Below are positions 28,309 to 36,844 of a stretch of DNA of 38,403 nt, in pieces (the first letter of the stretch is position 1; every line of letters starts with the position of its first letter). The position numbers and the translations under genes are program-made. The notes under the pieces are model-generated. The model was not told where the DNA came from. It made no database searches and worked only from the letters and a program-made list of their open reading frames with translations. This DNA comes from Bryobacteraceae bacterium (GTDB lineage Bacteria > Acidobacteriota > Terriglobia > Bryobacterales > Bryobacteraceae), in NCBI GenBank assembly GCA_025062235.1, contig JANXAE010000013.1, positions 1-38,403 on the forward strand, given 5' to 3'.

Positions 28309-28877
28309 ACCGTCCGTCTCCAGTGCCGGGCGCCCGTCTGGTCGCCGTAGGCGACTTTCCCGAGACCCTGCTTGCGGAACTTTCCCGCCGCAGCGGCTTG
28401 CCTCGGATGCCCGGCCGTTTCGATCCTGCCCCCGCGTGGGATCCCGCGCGCGGACAGTGCGATTCCACCCGCCTCATCCTGGCGTTGCGCGCGCGCTACG
28501 CCCTCCCTGTCGTGGGCGCCACCACGCTCGACCTGTTCATCCCCGTGTTCAGCTTCGTTTTCGGCGAGGCGGAGCTCGGGGGGCGCGCCGCGGTCTTCTC
28601 CATCCACCGGCTGCGTGAGGAGTTCTACGGCCTGCCGCCCGACCCCGGGCGGCTCGTCGAGCGCGCGCTGCGCGAGCTGTTGCACGAGCTGGGACACATG
28701 GCAGGACTGGTGCATTGCCACGAGGCGGCCTGTGTCATGCGGCCCTCGCACTCGGTCGAGCAGGTGGACGCGCGAATGGACGACTACTGCGAGTCTTGCT
28801 GGAGCCTGATCGGGCAAAGACGGGCGATGGCCCGCGTCAGTGAGCCTCCGCCTCCAGAAAGCGCTCCGCTTCGATAG
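28305..28877 (+). CDS. Archaemetzincin-family metalloprotease
   Basis: HELGHMAGLVHCHEAACVM-X16-CESC matches the HExxHxxGx3Cx4CxM...CxxC archaemetzincin signature (28683-28799); GTG start overlaps the upstream stop. Confidence 0.92.
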   Translation: MNRPSPVPGARLVAVGDFPETLLAELSRRSGLPRMPGRFDPAPAWDPARGQCDSTRLILALRARYALPVVGATTLDLFIPVFSFVFGEAELGGRAAVFSIHRLREEFYGLPPDPGRLVERALRELLHELGHMAGLVHCHEAACVMRPSHSVEQVDARMDDYCESCWSLIGQRRAMARVSEPPPPESAPLR

Positions 28878-29760
28878 CGGCCATGCAACCGGCTGCCGCC
28901 GCCGTGATGGCCTGGCGGTAGACACGGTCCTGCACGTCGCCGGCATGAAAGACGCCCGGGACGCTCGTGCGTGCGCCGCCCTTGGAGACGATGTAGCCGT
29001 CCGCGTCGAGCTCGATCTGGCCGCGGAACGGAGCGGTGTTGGGTACGTGGCCGATGGCAATGAACAGACCGTCCACCGGCTCCTCCCAGGTGCGGCCGGT
29101 CTCGACGTCCCGGAGCCTGACGCCGGTGACCAGGCCTTTCTCCACGTCGAACACCTCGTCCACCACAGCCTTTGTGATCCAGCGGATCTTGGGATTGGCC
29201 CGCGCTCGCTCCAGCATGATCTTGGAGGCGCGGAACTGATCGCGGCGGTGCACGATGGTTACCTGGCGGCCGAAGCGGGTCAGGAAGATGGCCTCCTCCA
29301 TGGCGGAATCGCCGCCGCCTACCACCATGATCAACTTGTCGCGGAAGAAAAAGCCGTCGCAGGTGGCGCAGGAGCTGACGCCGCGACCGATCAGCTTCTG
29401 CTCGCTGGGCAGGCCCAGCCAGCGCGCGCTGGCGCCGGAGGCGATGATGAGAGCCCGACACTCTTCCCACACCTCGTCAATTCGGATCCGAAACGGGCGG
29501 CGCGAAAGATCTGCCTCGGTCACCGAACCCTGCACGTATTCGGCGCCGAATCGCTCGGCCTGCCGGCGCATGTTCGCCACCAGCTCCGGCCCCTGGATCC
29601 CCTCCGGGAACCCGGGAAAGTTCTCGACCAGCGTCGTAAGCGACAGTTGCCCGCCGGGCTCGTGTCCGCTCACCACGAGCGGCTTCAGGTTCGCCCTGGC
29701 CGCGTAAATCGCCGCCGTATTTCCGGCGCAGCCCGAACCCACGATGATCAGATTCCGCAT
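28837..29760 (-). CDS. trxB: Thioredoxin reductase
   Basis: MRNLIIVGSGCAGNTAAIYAARANL...SSCATCDGFFFRDK...VVGGGDSAMEEA...GVFHAGDVQDRVYRQAITAAAAGCMAA; start trimmed to ATG 29760. Confidence 0.93.
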   Translation of the reverse strand: MRNLIIVGSGCAGNTAAIYAARANLKPLVVSGHEPGGQLSLTTLVENFPGFPEGIQGPELVANMRRQAERFGAEYVQGSVTEADLSRRPFRIRIDEVWEECRALIIASGASARWLGLPSEQKLIGRGVSSCATCDGFFFRDKLIMVVGGGDSAMEEAIFLTRFGRQVTIVHRRDQFRASKIMLERARANPKIRWITKAVVDEVFDVEKGLVTGVRLRDVETGRTWEEPVDGLFIAIGHVPNTAPFRGQIELDADGYIVSKGGARTSVPGVFHAGDVQDRVYRQAITAAAAGCMAAIEAERFLEAEAH

Positions 29761-30090
29761 GGCTCTGAACTTCCCTATGCTAGCCCATGTGCACGCTTCT
29801 CGATGGCTGGACTGGGCAAGCCGTTCCATCGGAGCGGCGCGATCGTTCCGCTCGGGGACAGCGTCTCAATGGCGCCTCCTCCGCTGCGCGACCGCTCGGG
29901 CATGGATCCCCGTCGCGGGACCCGGCATCGCGGACGCGGAGCCCCCGGTAGCTCGGCCTTTGCCGCGAGCTCGTGAGAGGAGCGCAGCCGCAAATTTGCT
30001 CCGGACCCTGCCGAGGGTGCGCACGTGGATCTCCCGCAATCCGGCCGCACAGCCGAGCTTGGGTTGCGGGGGAACACTGCCGGCAAATTC

Positions 30091-30561
30091 CTAGAGAACG
30101 GGGTTGGCCCGAAGCGCGGCGCGGATCGGATCCGGATTCGGCTGGCAGTAGCGCCGCTGGGTGACCAGCGCGTAAGCCTGTTCGAAACTGAGTCCCCTTC
30201 GCCAAACGAGCCATGCGATGGCGACGCTAGGCGAACGCTGCACGCCCGCGGTGCAATGCAGGTAGACAGTGTGACCATCGGCCAGGAGCCGGTCGAGCGT
30301 TCGTGCGCAGCCGGGAATGCGCTCGCTAAGGTGTTCCGGATCGAAATCGCGCACCGGTTCGCGCACGGGGAGAATCTCGGCTTGCCGGCACCAGTGCTCG
30401 ACATCGCTCCATGCGTAGCCTCTCTCGGCCACATCTTCGTCCGTTTGAAGGCTCAGCAAGGCGGTGGCGCCGGCCCTCTTGATTTCGAGGACCTCGGCGG
30501 GATTGTCGGGACAGGATCCCACCAGGAGGCCGGGAACGATCTCGTCGTAGCTCAGACCCAT
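30091..30561 (-). CDS. Dual-specificity phosphatase-like protein
   Basis: P-loop VYLHCTAGVQRSPSVAIAWLVWRRGLSFEQAYALV (HCx5R), N-terminal VPGLLVGSCP. Confidence 0.88.
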   Translation of the reverse strand: MGLSYDEIVPGLLVGSCPDNPAEVLEIKRAGATALLSLQTDEDVAERGYAWSDVEHWCRQAEILPVREPVRDFDPEHLSERIPGCARTLDRLLADGHTVYLHCTAGVQRSPSVAIAWLVWRRGLSFEQAYALVTQRRYCQPNPDPIRAALRANPVL

Positions 30562-31065
30562 AAAAACTTCAGCATAACCGGATCGTGCTGTTCTCCCGGC
30601 GCGTTCCCCGGCATGCGGCCTGTTCCTCTAGCTTTTGGGTACGCCGTCCGCCAGCGGATGCGCCGGGAAGTTCGCGTCCCGAGGGTGGGCGTGCTCACGC
30701 CTATCCGGCCAGCCGCCGCCGGTTTTGTCCGTCGCAACCGGGCGTGTCGTCACGGAGTCCAGGCTCTGCGGATGGAAACCGGACTGGCCTTGGCCCCACG
30801 CGCGGACTTCTGCCGACGCGGGATCCTTCCGGCAATCGAAACAGGCCCGAACGGAAGCCGGATCTCCCGAACCTGGACACGGGCGTCGTGCCGGAACCGG
30901 TGCTGCCGGGGAGCGGGCCCTTGCGGGGACGGCTACCAGACGCTGGCGAGACGAGGGAGAAGGTTCGATCTTGCGAACCGCCAGGGCCATGCATGTCCGG
31001 ATCGTGTGGGATCCTTCTCCGCCCCGCGCGGCCCGTACTAGCGAGCTAGGCTGGTTCTTGTAGGT

Positions 31066-31689
31066 ATGACGGGCTGGGAGGCAGCAGATCGGGAATTGCT
31101 GGTCCGGCTCGACGGGGCGCTAGAGCTCGCGGCGCGCCGGGCGGGAAGTCACCTTGCCTGCCGGCCGGGTTGCATCGAGTGTTGCATCGGGCCGTTTCCG
31201 ATCACTGCCCTCGATGCCTGGAGACTGCGCCGTGCGTTCGGGGAGCTGGAAGCTCGCGACCCCTCGCGTGCGGAAGCCATCCGGCGCCGCGCGGAAATGG
31301 CGGCTGCCCTGATGCGCGCGGATTTCCCCGGCGATCCGCAGACGGGCATTCTGGCGGGGGAAGCGGAGGCCGCAGAGCGCTTCTTCGAACGCCACGCCGC
31401 CTTGCCTTGCCCCCTGCTCGATCCGGCGACGGGCCTCTGCGAGCTCTACGAGGCCCGTCCCCTCTCCTGCCGCACTTTCGGCTTGCCCGTGCGCATCGGC
31501 AGCGAAGACCTTCCTCCCTGCCGTTTGTGCTTCCGCCAGGCCAGCGCCGCCGAGATCGAAGCCTGCCGGGTCGTCATTGATCCCGAGGGGATCGAAGACC
31601 GCCTGCTCGCCGAGGCGGAGGACGCCGAGAGCGTCATTGCGTTCGCGCTGATTGGGATTTTCGCGCCAGAGCCACGCCTTGGGTCGTGA
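31066..31689 (+). CDS. YkgJ family cysteine cluster protein (Zn/Fe-chelating domain)
   Basis: CRPGCIECCIGPFPITALDAWRLR...CPLLDPATGLCELYEARPLSCRTFGLPV. Confidence 0.85.
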   Translation: MTGWEAADRELLVRLDGALELAARRAGSHLACRPGCIECCIGPFPITALDAWRLRRAFGELEARDPSRAEAIRRRAEMAAALMRADFPGDPQTGILAGEAEAAERFFERHAALPCPLLDPATGLCELYEARPLSCRTFGLPVRIGSEDLPPCRLCFRQASAAEIEACRVVIDPEGIEDRLLAEAEDAESVIAFALIGIFAPEPRLGS

Positions 31690-33040
31690 CGGCGTACTTG
31701 GCGAGCATGTTGGGAGCTTCCCATGCCGGCAGCCGATGCGGCTCTTCCAGGTAGGAGAGGAACTGCTCGACAACCTCTCCGAAATGCGCTTCGTGCCCGA
31801 CCCGGAGGGCGTCGGGAATCGTGATCCACAACTCGTCGCCATATTCCCGGAGCGCGAGGCCGGGAAAGCGGGTCTGCCACTGCGCCAGGCGGCGTTCGAG
31901 AACGGAACGCAAGGATGGAAGGTCGCCGGAGCGGTTGGGAATCACGTATAGCTCGGGACGGAACTTCTCGGGCGCGCCCTGGCGGATCTCGATGCGCGAG
32001 CGTGAGCCGCGGAAGACGGCGTGGTGGGTGTCGCCCGCCCCGGGCGGCGCTTCGTAGCGCCAGAGCGCATCGAGCCGCACGTGCACGCCGCGCAAGCGGT
32101 AGGTCACTTGATTGTTGCAATAGTAATGCAACCGATCCTCCCGCACCCACGGCCGCAGTTTCTCGGGGAAGTCCTCGATTCCGGTCACCAGGCGGAACTG
32201 TTCGCGCGTCAGGGGCTCGGGCCAGCGCTTGCCTTCGAGCACGGCGACATCGGTCCGCCAGTCGAGGGCCTGGTCCGGGAACAGGATCCACTGAACGAGG
32301 TCCACCAGGTGCGTGCCCACGTCGGTGAGGCCTTCGCCCTGCTCTTCGATGTCGAAGAAGGAGGCGGGGCGCAACGCCGGCACGCCTGCCACGGTCTTGA
32401 AGATGTGGTGCACGCTCTCCATGACGACGGCGGGCGAAGACGGCGAGCCGGGTTCGATTTCCCCGAAGATCTCCCGGTCGGCAACCAGTTCCCTTTGCAG
32501 CGCATTGGTGACCTCGAAACGCTCGGTCATGATGTCGTAAGCCAGCAGGCCCGCACCTTGTGCCTTGCGTAGTGCAACCTCGAGCTCCGGCAGCTCGGCC
32601 GGTTCGAGGATCCACGGCTTGTCGGCCAGCACGTGGAGCCCGGCGTCCAGGCAGGCCTGGATGCGCCGTATCTTACCGCGGTTTCGCCCCGAGAGCACGA
32701 CGATGTGCCCGCGCTTCTCGGCCAGCATGCGTTCCAGGAAGTCAGGGCCGGCGTAAAGGATCAGTCGCCAGGAGGTAGGGTCTTGCTGCCGCGAGTTGAA
32801 CTGGTGAATGCGCGCAAGGTGGGCCAGAAGGTCAGGCCCGAGAGGTGCGTAGACGTACGCCTCCGGTGACACATCCGGATACGACCGCTTGTGAATCAAT
32901 GCCGCGTGAAAGTGACCGGGGTCGAGTGTCACCAGTTGCCATCCGCCCTTCGGCTTGCGCGGTTTCCGCGCGGGGAGGACGTCGCGCCCGGCCGCCAGAA
33001 GAATGACCGCCAGCGAAAGGATTTCGCTCCACATAGACAC
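31634..33040 (-). CDS. Gfo/Idh/MocA-type oxidoreductase with C-terminal putative oxidoreductase domain
   Basis: HIVVLSGRNRGKIRRIQACLDAGLHVLADKPWIL...GEGLTDVGTHLVDLVQWILFPDQ. Confidence 0.85.
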   Translation of the reverse strand: MSMWSEILSLAVILLAAGRDVLPARKPRKPKGGWQLVTLDPGHFHAALIHKRSYPDVSPEAYVYAPLGPDLLAHLARIHQFNSRQQDPTSWRLILYAGPDFLERMLAEKRGHIVVLSGRNRGKIRRIQACLDAGLHVLADKPWILEPAELPELEVALRKAQGAGLLAYDIMTERFEVTNALQRELVADREIFGEIEPGSPSSPAVVMESVHHIFKTVAGVPALRPASFFDIEEQGEGLTDVGTHLVDLVQWILFPDQALDWRTDVAVLEGKRWPEPLTREQFRLVTGIEDFPEKLRPWVREDRLHYYCNNQVTYRLRGVHVRLDALWRYEAPPGAGDTHHAVFRGSRSRIEIRQGAPEKFRPELYVIPNRSGDLPSLRSVLERRLAQWQTRFPGLALREYGDELWITIPDALRVGHEAHFGEVVEQFLSYLEEPHRLPAWEAPNMLAKYAVTTQGVALARKSQSARTQ

Positions 33041-33489
33041 TCACCATACACCGAAGCTGCGGCGGACGCACCTGGCGGGCGCCGGGCGGGCGTGCCGCGA
33101 GCTGTTTGGCGCGCGGTGCGACGGCCCGGCTCGAGGTTCTCGCGCGCGACGCGCGGCGGACTCCCGAAGGGATCTGTCCGCGCGATTGGCGCCTCGCGGG
33201 CGAAGACCCTGCCGCAGGCATGAGAGGTCGCATCTTGCGGCGGGGCAGGGAATTGGCTTCGGCCCCGCAGAAGAGGGCCACCACCGCCCGGGAAGGACTC
33301 ACTGTGTGAAGGCCGTGTGGCGCGATCTGCTCTCCGACAGCTCGCGCGTGCAGCACAAACCTTTCACCGACAGGTGCGCCGGGGCGGCGCCAGGCCTCTG
33401 CTGTCGCCGGAACGCTTCGATCCGTACGGGTGCTTGCTCGCACCGGAAGCTTCGGCGAAGCTTGCTGGCCGGATCGGCTCGTGAGGGAT

Positions 33490-33514
33490 TGATCGCGACA
33501 GGGGTGATCGCGAC
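33490..33514. repeat. Tandem-spaced 10-bp direct repeat TGATCGCGAC (two copies, 15-bp period)
   Basis: TGATCGCGAC-AGGGG-TGATCGCGAC read directly at 33490-33499 and 33505-33514. Confidence 0.6.
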
Positions 33515-33603
33515 GCGCGCACCACAGCCCTCCGGCAGGCGCCTGCGTAGGTTGCTTCCGATGCCGCCAGCAGCAAAGACCAAGCTGGCTTCATCGAGTC
33601 TGC

Positions 33604-34119
33604 TCAGATTTCGTGCACGAGGTCCGCCAGGGAGCGCCGCGGTGCGGGTGCGGGGTGCTCGGCGGGATAGCCGATGGGGAGGATGGCGACCGGCTGGTGC
33701 CCCTCCGGCGCACGGATGGCCCGGCGCACGCCCTCGTCGTCGAAGGCGCCGACCCATACCGAGGCCAGGCCCAGCTCGGTCGCGGCCAGCATCGCGAACG
33801 TACAGGCGATGGTGGCGTCCTGCAAGGCGTAAAGACGCGCACCGCGGCGCCCATACTTGCTCGCCGAGCGCTCGGGATGCGCGCAAAAGACCAGCGCCAC
33901 CGGGGCCTCGCTGACGAACCACTGATCGAGGGACGCTCGCGCCAGCTCCACTCGCACCTGGCGATCGCGCACCAGATAGATTTCGTATGCTTGCAGGTTC
34001 CCGGCCGAAGGGGCCAGATTGGCAGCCGTCAGGATTTGCTGGACCTTGTCCTCCTCGACAGGCCGCGGCGCGTACGCCCGGACCGACCGCCGCGCACGGA
34101 TCAGATCGAAGAACTCCAT
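33604..34119 (-). CDS. Nitroreductase family protein
   Basis: MEFFDLIRARRSVRAYAPRPVEEDKVQQILTAANLAPSAGNLQAYEIYLV. Confidence 0.93.
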   Translation of the reverse strand: MEFFDLIRARRSVRAYAPRPVEEDKVQQILTAANLAPSAGNLQAYEIYLVRDRQVRVELARASLDQWFVSEAPVALVFCAHPERSASKYGRRGARLYALQDATIACTFAMLAATELGLASVWVGAFDDEGVRRAIRAPEGHQPVAILPIGYPAEHPAPAPRRSLADLVHEI

Positions 34120-34125
34120 CTCTTC

Positions 34126-35193
34126 TCAGTCTCCTTTCTTGCCTTCAGACTCCCATACTCCGTGGATCCAACGCCGGCACCAGGGGCATCGGTTCTCGCG
34201 AATTTCCGAGCGGATCAGGCTCGAGCCCGAGCGCAAGACGAGCAGCGCGCCGCAACCGGGACAGTACGTGTTCTGCGCCGGGTGTCCGGGCATGTTGCCC
34301 GCGTAGACGTAGTGCAACCCGGCTTCGCGTCCGGCGCGCAGCGCCCGCTCAATGGCCGCGCGGGGAGTAGGCGGCGCCTGGAAGCGCCAGGCCGGGCAAT
34401 AGGCCGTGACATGCCATGGCGTGTCGCGCCCCAGCTCGCGCACGATCCGCTGGGCGATCCCCACCAGCGTATCTTCTTCGTCGCTGACTCCGGGGACCAA
34501 CAGCGTCGTCAACTCGACGTGGATACCCAGATGCCGAGCGGCGCGACAGTTCGCCCAGATCCGGTCCACCGCGACCTGTTTGCAGTGTTTGCGCACCGCC
34601 TCGCCGTCGCCCTTGATATCTACGTTCATGGCGTCGAGGCCCGCCCCGGCGAGCAGTTGCAGTGCGGTCTCGGTCATGTAGCCGTTGGTCACGAACGTGT
34701 TGTAGAGGCCGCGCCGGCGCGCCAGCTTGAAGACCTCCAAGGACCACTCCAGCGACAGCGTTGGCTCGTTGAAGGAAACCGAAGTGCCCTCGCAACCCAT
34801 GCGGATGGTTTTCTCGACGAACTGCTCGGGCGACAGCCAATCGCCGGCAGGCGGGGGCGGTCGCTTGCTGATTTCCCAGTTCTGGCACCAGGGACAGCCG
34901 AAGTTGCAGGACCAGCTTCCCGCCGTCAGGAAGTAGGTGCCGGGAAGAAAGTGATAGAGAGGTTTCTTCTCGATGGGATTGGCGGCGAGCGAAGAAACCG
35001 CGCCGTAGGTCAGCGTGTAGAGCCTGCCGCCGCGGTTCTGGCGCGTTCGGCACCAGCCGAGTCCGCCTTCGACGAGCAGGCAGCGCCTCTCGCACGTCAG
35101 ACACCGGACGCGGTTGCCCGCGCGCTCCTGCAAGAGCGCCTCGCGCACGCAGGCCGCGTCGCTGCCCGGCAGTTGCAGCCGCCCCAGCCGCAT
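34126..35193 (-). CDS. amrS: AmmeMemoRadiSam-type radical SAM enzyme
   Basis: CNFGCPWCQNWEIS (CxxxCxxC), RCLTCERRCLLVEGGLGWCRTRQN, GTSVSFNEPTL, additional C-terminal Cys pairs YCPGCG and CPWC; start trimmed to ATG 35193. Confidence 0.88.
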   Translation of the reverse strand: MRLGRLQLPGSDAACVREALLQERAGNRVRCLTCERRCLLVEGGLGWCRTRQNRGGRLYTLTYGAVSSLAANPIEKKPLYHFLPGTYFLTAGSWSCNFGCPWCQNWEISKRPPPPAGDWLSPEQFVEKTIRMGCEGTSVSFNEPTLSLEWSLEVFKLARRRGLYNTFVTNGYMTETALQLLAGAGLDAMNVDIKGDGEAVRKHCKQVAVDRIWANCRAARHLGIHVELTTLLVPGVSDEEDTLVGIAQRIVRELGRDTPWHVTAYCPAWRFQAPPTPRAAIERALRAGREAGLHYVYAGNMPGHPAQNTYCPGCGALLVLRSGSSLIRSEIRENRCPWCRRWIHGVWESEGKKGD

Positions 35194-35217
35194 CCAGGCC
35201 CCTTTCTGGCATCCGAG

Positions 35218-35223
35218 TATAAT
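35218..35223 (+). promoter_or_regulatory. Perfect -10 consensus TATAAT, 8 nt before the ATG at 35232
   Basis: gagTATAATaccggcggATG in a 38-bp divergent intergenic region. Confidence 0.4.
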
Positions 35224-35231
35224 ACCGGCGG

Positions 35232-36329
35232 ATGCAGGACAGCGGGGCCACGCGCCGCACGGGTGCAGCGCGCTGTCGTCTGTGCGGCGTTCAATCGCCG
35301 CCCGTGGCCGCCGCACTGGCGGTGTGTGGCGGGTGCGTCCGCGCGCGGCCCGCCGAGGCGCTCCCCGAAAGCGAAGCAGCGCATCGCCGAGCCAGGCAGC
35401 CTTTCAACCTGCCGCCTGTCCCGCCGGAGGACGCCCGTGGCGTGCGCTGCGTGCTCTGTGCGCACCGCTGCCAGATTGGTGAGGGGGAACGCGGATATTG
35501 CGGGCTTCGCACCGTGCGCAATGGAAGGCTGGTGCACCTTGCGGGCGTGCCGGCGCGGGGCATGCTCGAGTGGTACCGCGATCCGTTGCCCACGAATTGC
35601 GTCGCCGACTGGGTGTGCGCGGGCAGCCGCCACCGCGGCTTCCACAACCTCGCGGTGTTCTACGAAGCCTGCACGCTGGACTGTCTGTTCTGCCAGAACT
35701 GGCACTTCCGCAGGCGCAGGCCGGAACAGGGCGGCCTGCTGAGCGCGGAACAACTGGCGGCGGCGGCCAACCAGCGCACATGGTGCGTCTGCTTTTTCGG
35801 CGGCGATCCCGCCCCGCAAATGCCGCATGCGCTGGCCGCCGGCAGGTTGCTGGCGCGCCGGGGAATCGCTGTCTGCTGGGAGACGGCTGGCACCGGCCAC
35901 CCGAAGCTCCTTGACCAGGCCGTCGAGCTCTCGCTCGCCACCGGTGGGTGCATCAAGTTCGATCTGAAAGCGCACGATCCGGCGGTCTACCGCGCGTTGA
36001 CCGGCGCTTGCAATGAAACGGTTCTCGAGAACTTCGCGCGCGCTGCGGCCCGCTTTCGCCAACGGCCGGAACCGCCTCTGGTCGTGGCCAGCACGCTGCT
36101 GGTTCCGGGTTACGTGGACGCCGGGGAAGTGGGACGGATCGCCCGCTTCATCGCGCAATTGGACCCGGACATTCCTTACGCGCTGCTGGGCTTCGCGCCG
36201 CAGTTCGCCATGACCGACCTGCCGCCCACTTCGCTACGGCACGCGGAAGAAGCTGAGCGTGAGGCGCGTGCGGCCGGCTTGCGGCGAGTCCGCATCGGCA
36301 ACCGCCACCTGCTCGGGTGGGACTATTGA
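35232..36329 (+). CDS. Second radical SAM protein, AmrS / pyruvate formate-lyase-activase-like
   Basis: YEACTLDCLFCQNWHFRRR (CxxxCxxC), RCVLCAHRCQIGEGERGYCGLRTVRNG, IKFDLKAHDPAVYRALTG. Confidence 0.88.
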   Translation: MQDSGATRRTGAARCRLCGVQSPPVAAALAVCGGCVRARPAEALPESEAAHRRARQPFNLPPVPPEDARGVRCVLCAHRCQIGEGERGYCGLRTVRNGRLVHLAGVPARGMLEWYRDPLPTNCVADWVCAGSRHRGFHNLAVFYEACTLDCLFCQNWHFRRRRPEQGGLLSAEQLAAAANQRTWCVCFFGGDPAPQMPHALAAGRLLARRGIAVCWETAGTGHPKLLDQAVELSLATGGCIKFDLKAHDPAVYRALTGACNETVLENFARAAARFRQRPEPPLVVASTLLVPGYVDAGEVGRIARFIAQLDPDIPYALLGFAPQFAMTDLPPTSLRHAEEAEREARAAGLRRVRIGNRHLLGWDY

Positions 36330-36359
36330 GGATTCCCTGGGTTGCGCGGCCTTGCGGGG

Positions 36360-36380
36360 AGGGCCGGAGCGCTCGGCCCT
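36360..36380. terminator. Hairpin between convergent genes, possible weak bidirectional terminator
   Basis: AGGGCCG-gagcgct-CGGCCCT 7-bp inverted repeat; no clear T-tract. Confidence 0.35.
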
Positions 36381-36384
36381 ATCC

Positions 36385-36828
36385 TCAGGAGGGCACGATC
36401 TCGACGCCCATGCTGCGGCAGGTGCCTTTGACGCAACGGATGGCTGCTTCCAGATCGAAGCAGTTCAGATCGGGCATCTTGATGCGTGCGATCTCTTCGA
36501 TCTGCTTTTCGGTGATCTTGGCCACCTTGTTCTTGTTGGGCTCCGACGATCCCTTGGCGATGTTCACCGCGCGCTTGATGAGCACGGGAACCGGCGGCGT
36601 CTTGGTGACGAAGGTGAACGACCGGTCCGAATAGACCGTCACCACGACGGGGATGATGAGGCCCTCTTGATCCTTGCCGGACGTCTTGGCATTGAAGGCC
36701 TTGCAGAACTCCATGATGTTGACGCCCTGCGGCCCCAGCGCGGTGCCGACCGGGGGCGCGGGCGTCGCCTTGCCTGCCGGAATCTGCAACTTGACTTGCG
36801 CTACGACTCTTTTCGCCATCCTGACCAC
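36385..36828 (-). CDS. rplK: 50S ribosomal protein L11
   Basis: [46 protein letters not shown] (inside the ORF, preceded by MVR). Confidence 0.98.
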   Translation of the reverse strand: MVRMAKRVVAQVKLQIPAGKATPAPPVGTALGPQGVNIMEFCKAFNAKTSGKDQEGLIIPVVVTVYSDRSFTFVTKTPPVPVLIKRAVNIAKGSSEPNKNKVAKITEKQIEEIARIKMPDLNCFDLEAAIRCVKGTCRSMGVEIVPS

Positions 36829-36844
36829 CTCGGTGCCAGGCGCG

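Noticed and set aside
30578-31006. 10-bp direct repeat CCGGATCGTG at 30578-30587 and 30997-31006, considered as target-site duplication of an inserted element
   Set aside because: No transposase, terminal inverted repeats or ORF between copies; a 10-mer match at this distance in GC-rich DNA is plausible by chance
33613-35742. 709-aa plus-strand ORF across the nitroreductase and radical SAM genes
   Set aside because: Antisense shadow; opposite strand has recognisable CxxxCxxC radical SAM and nitroreductase proteins
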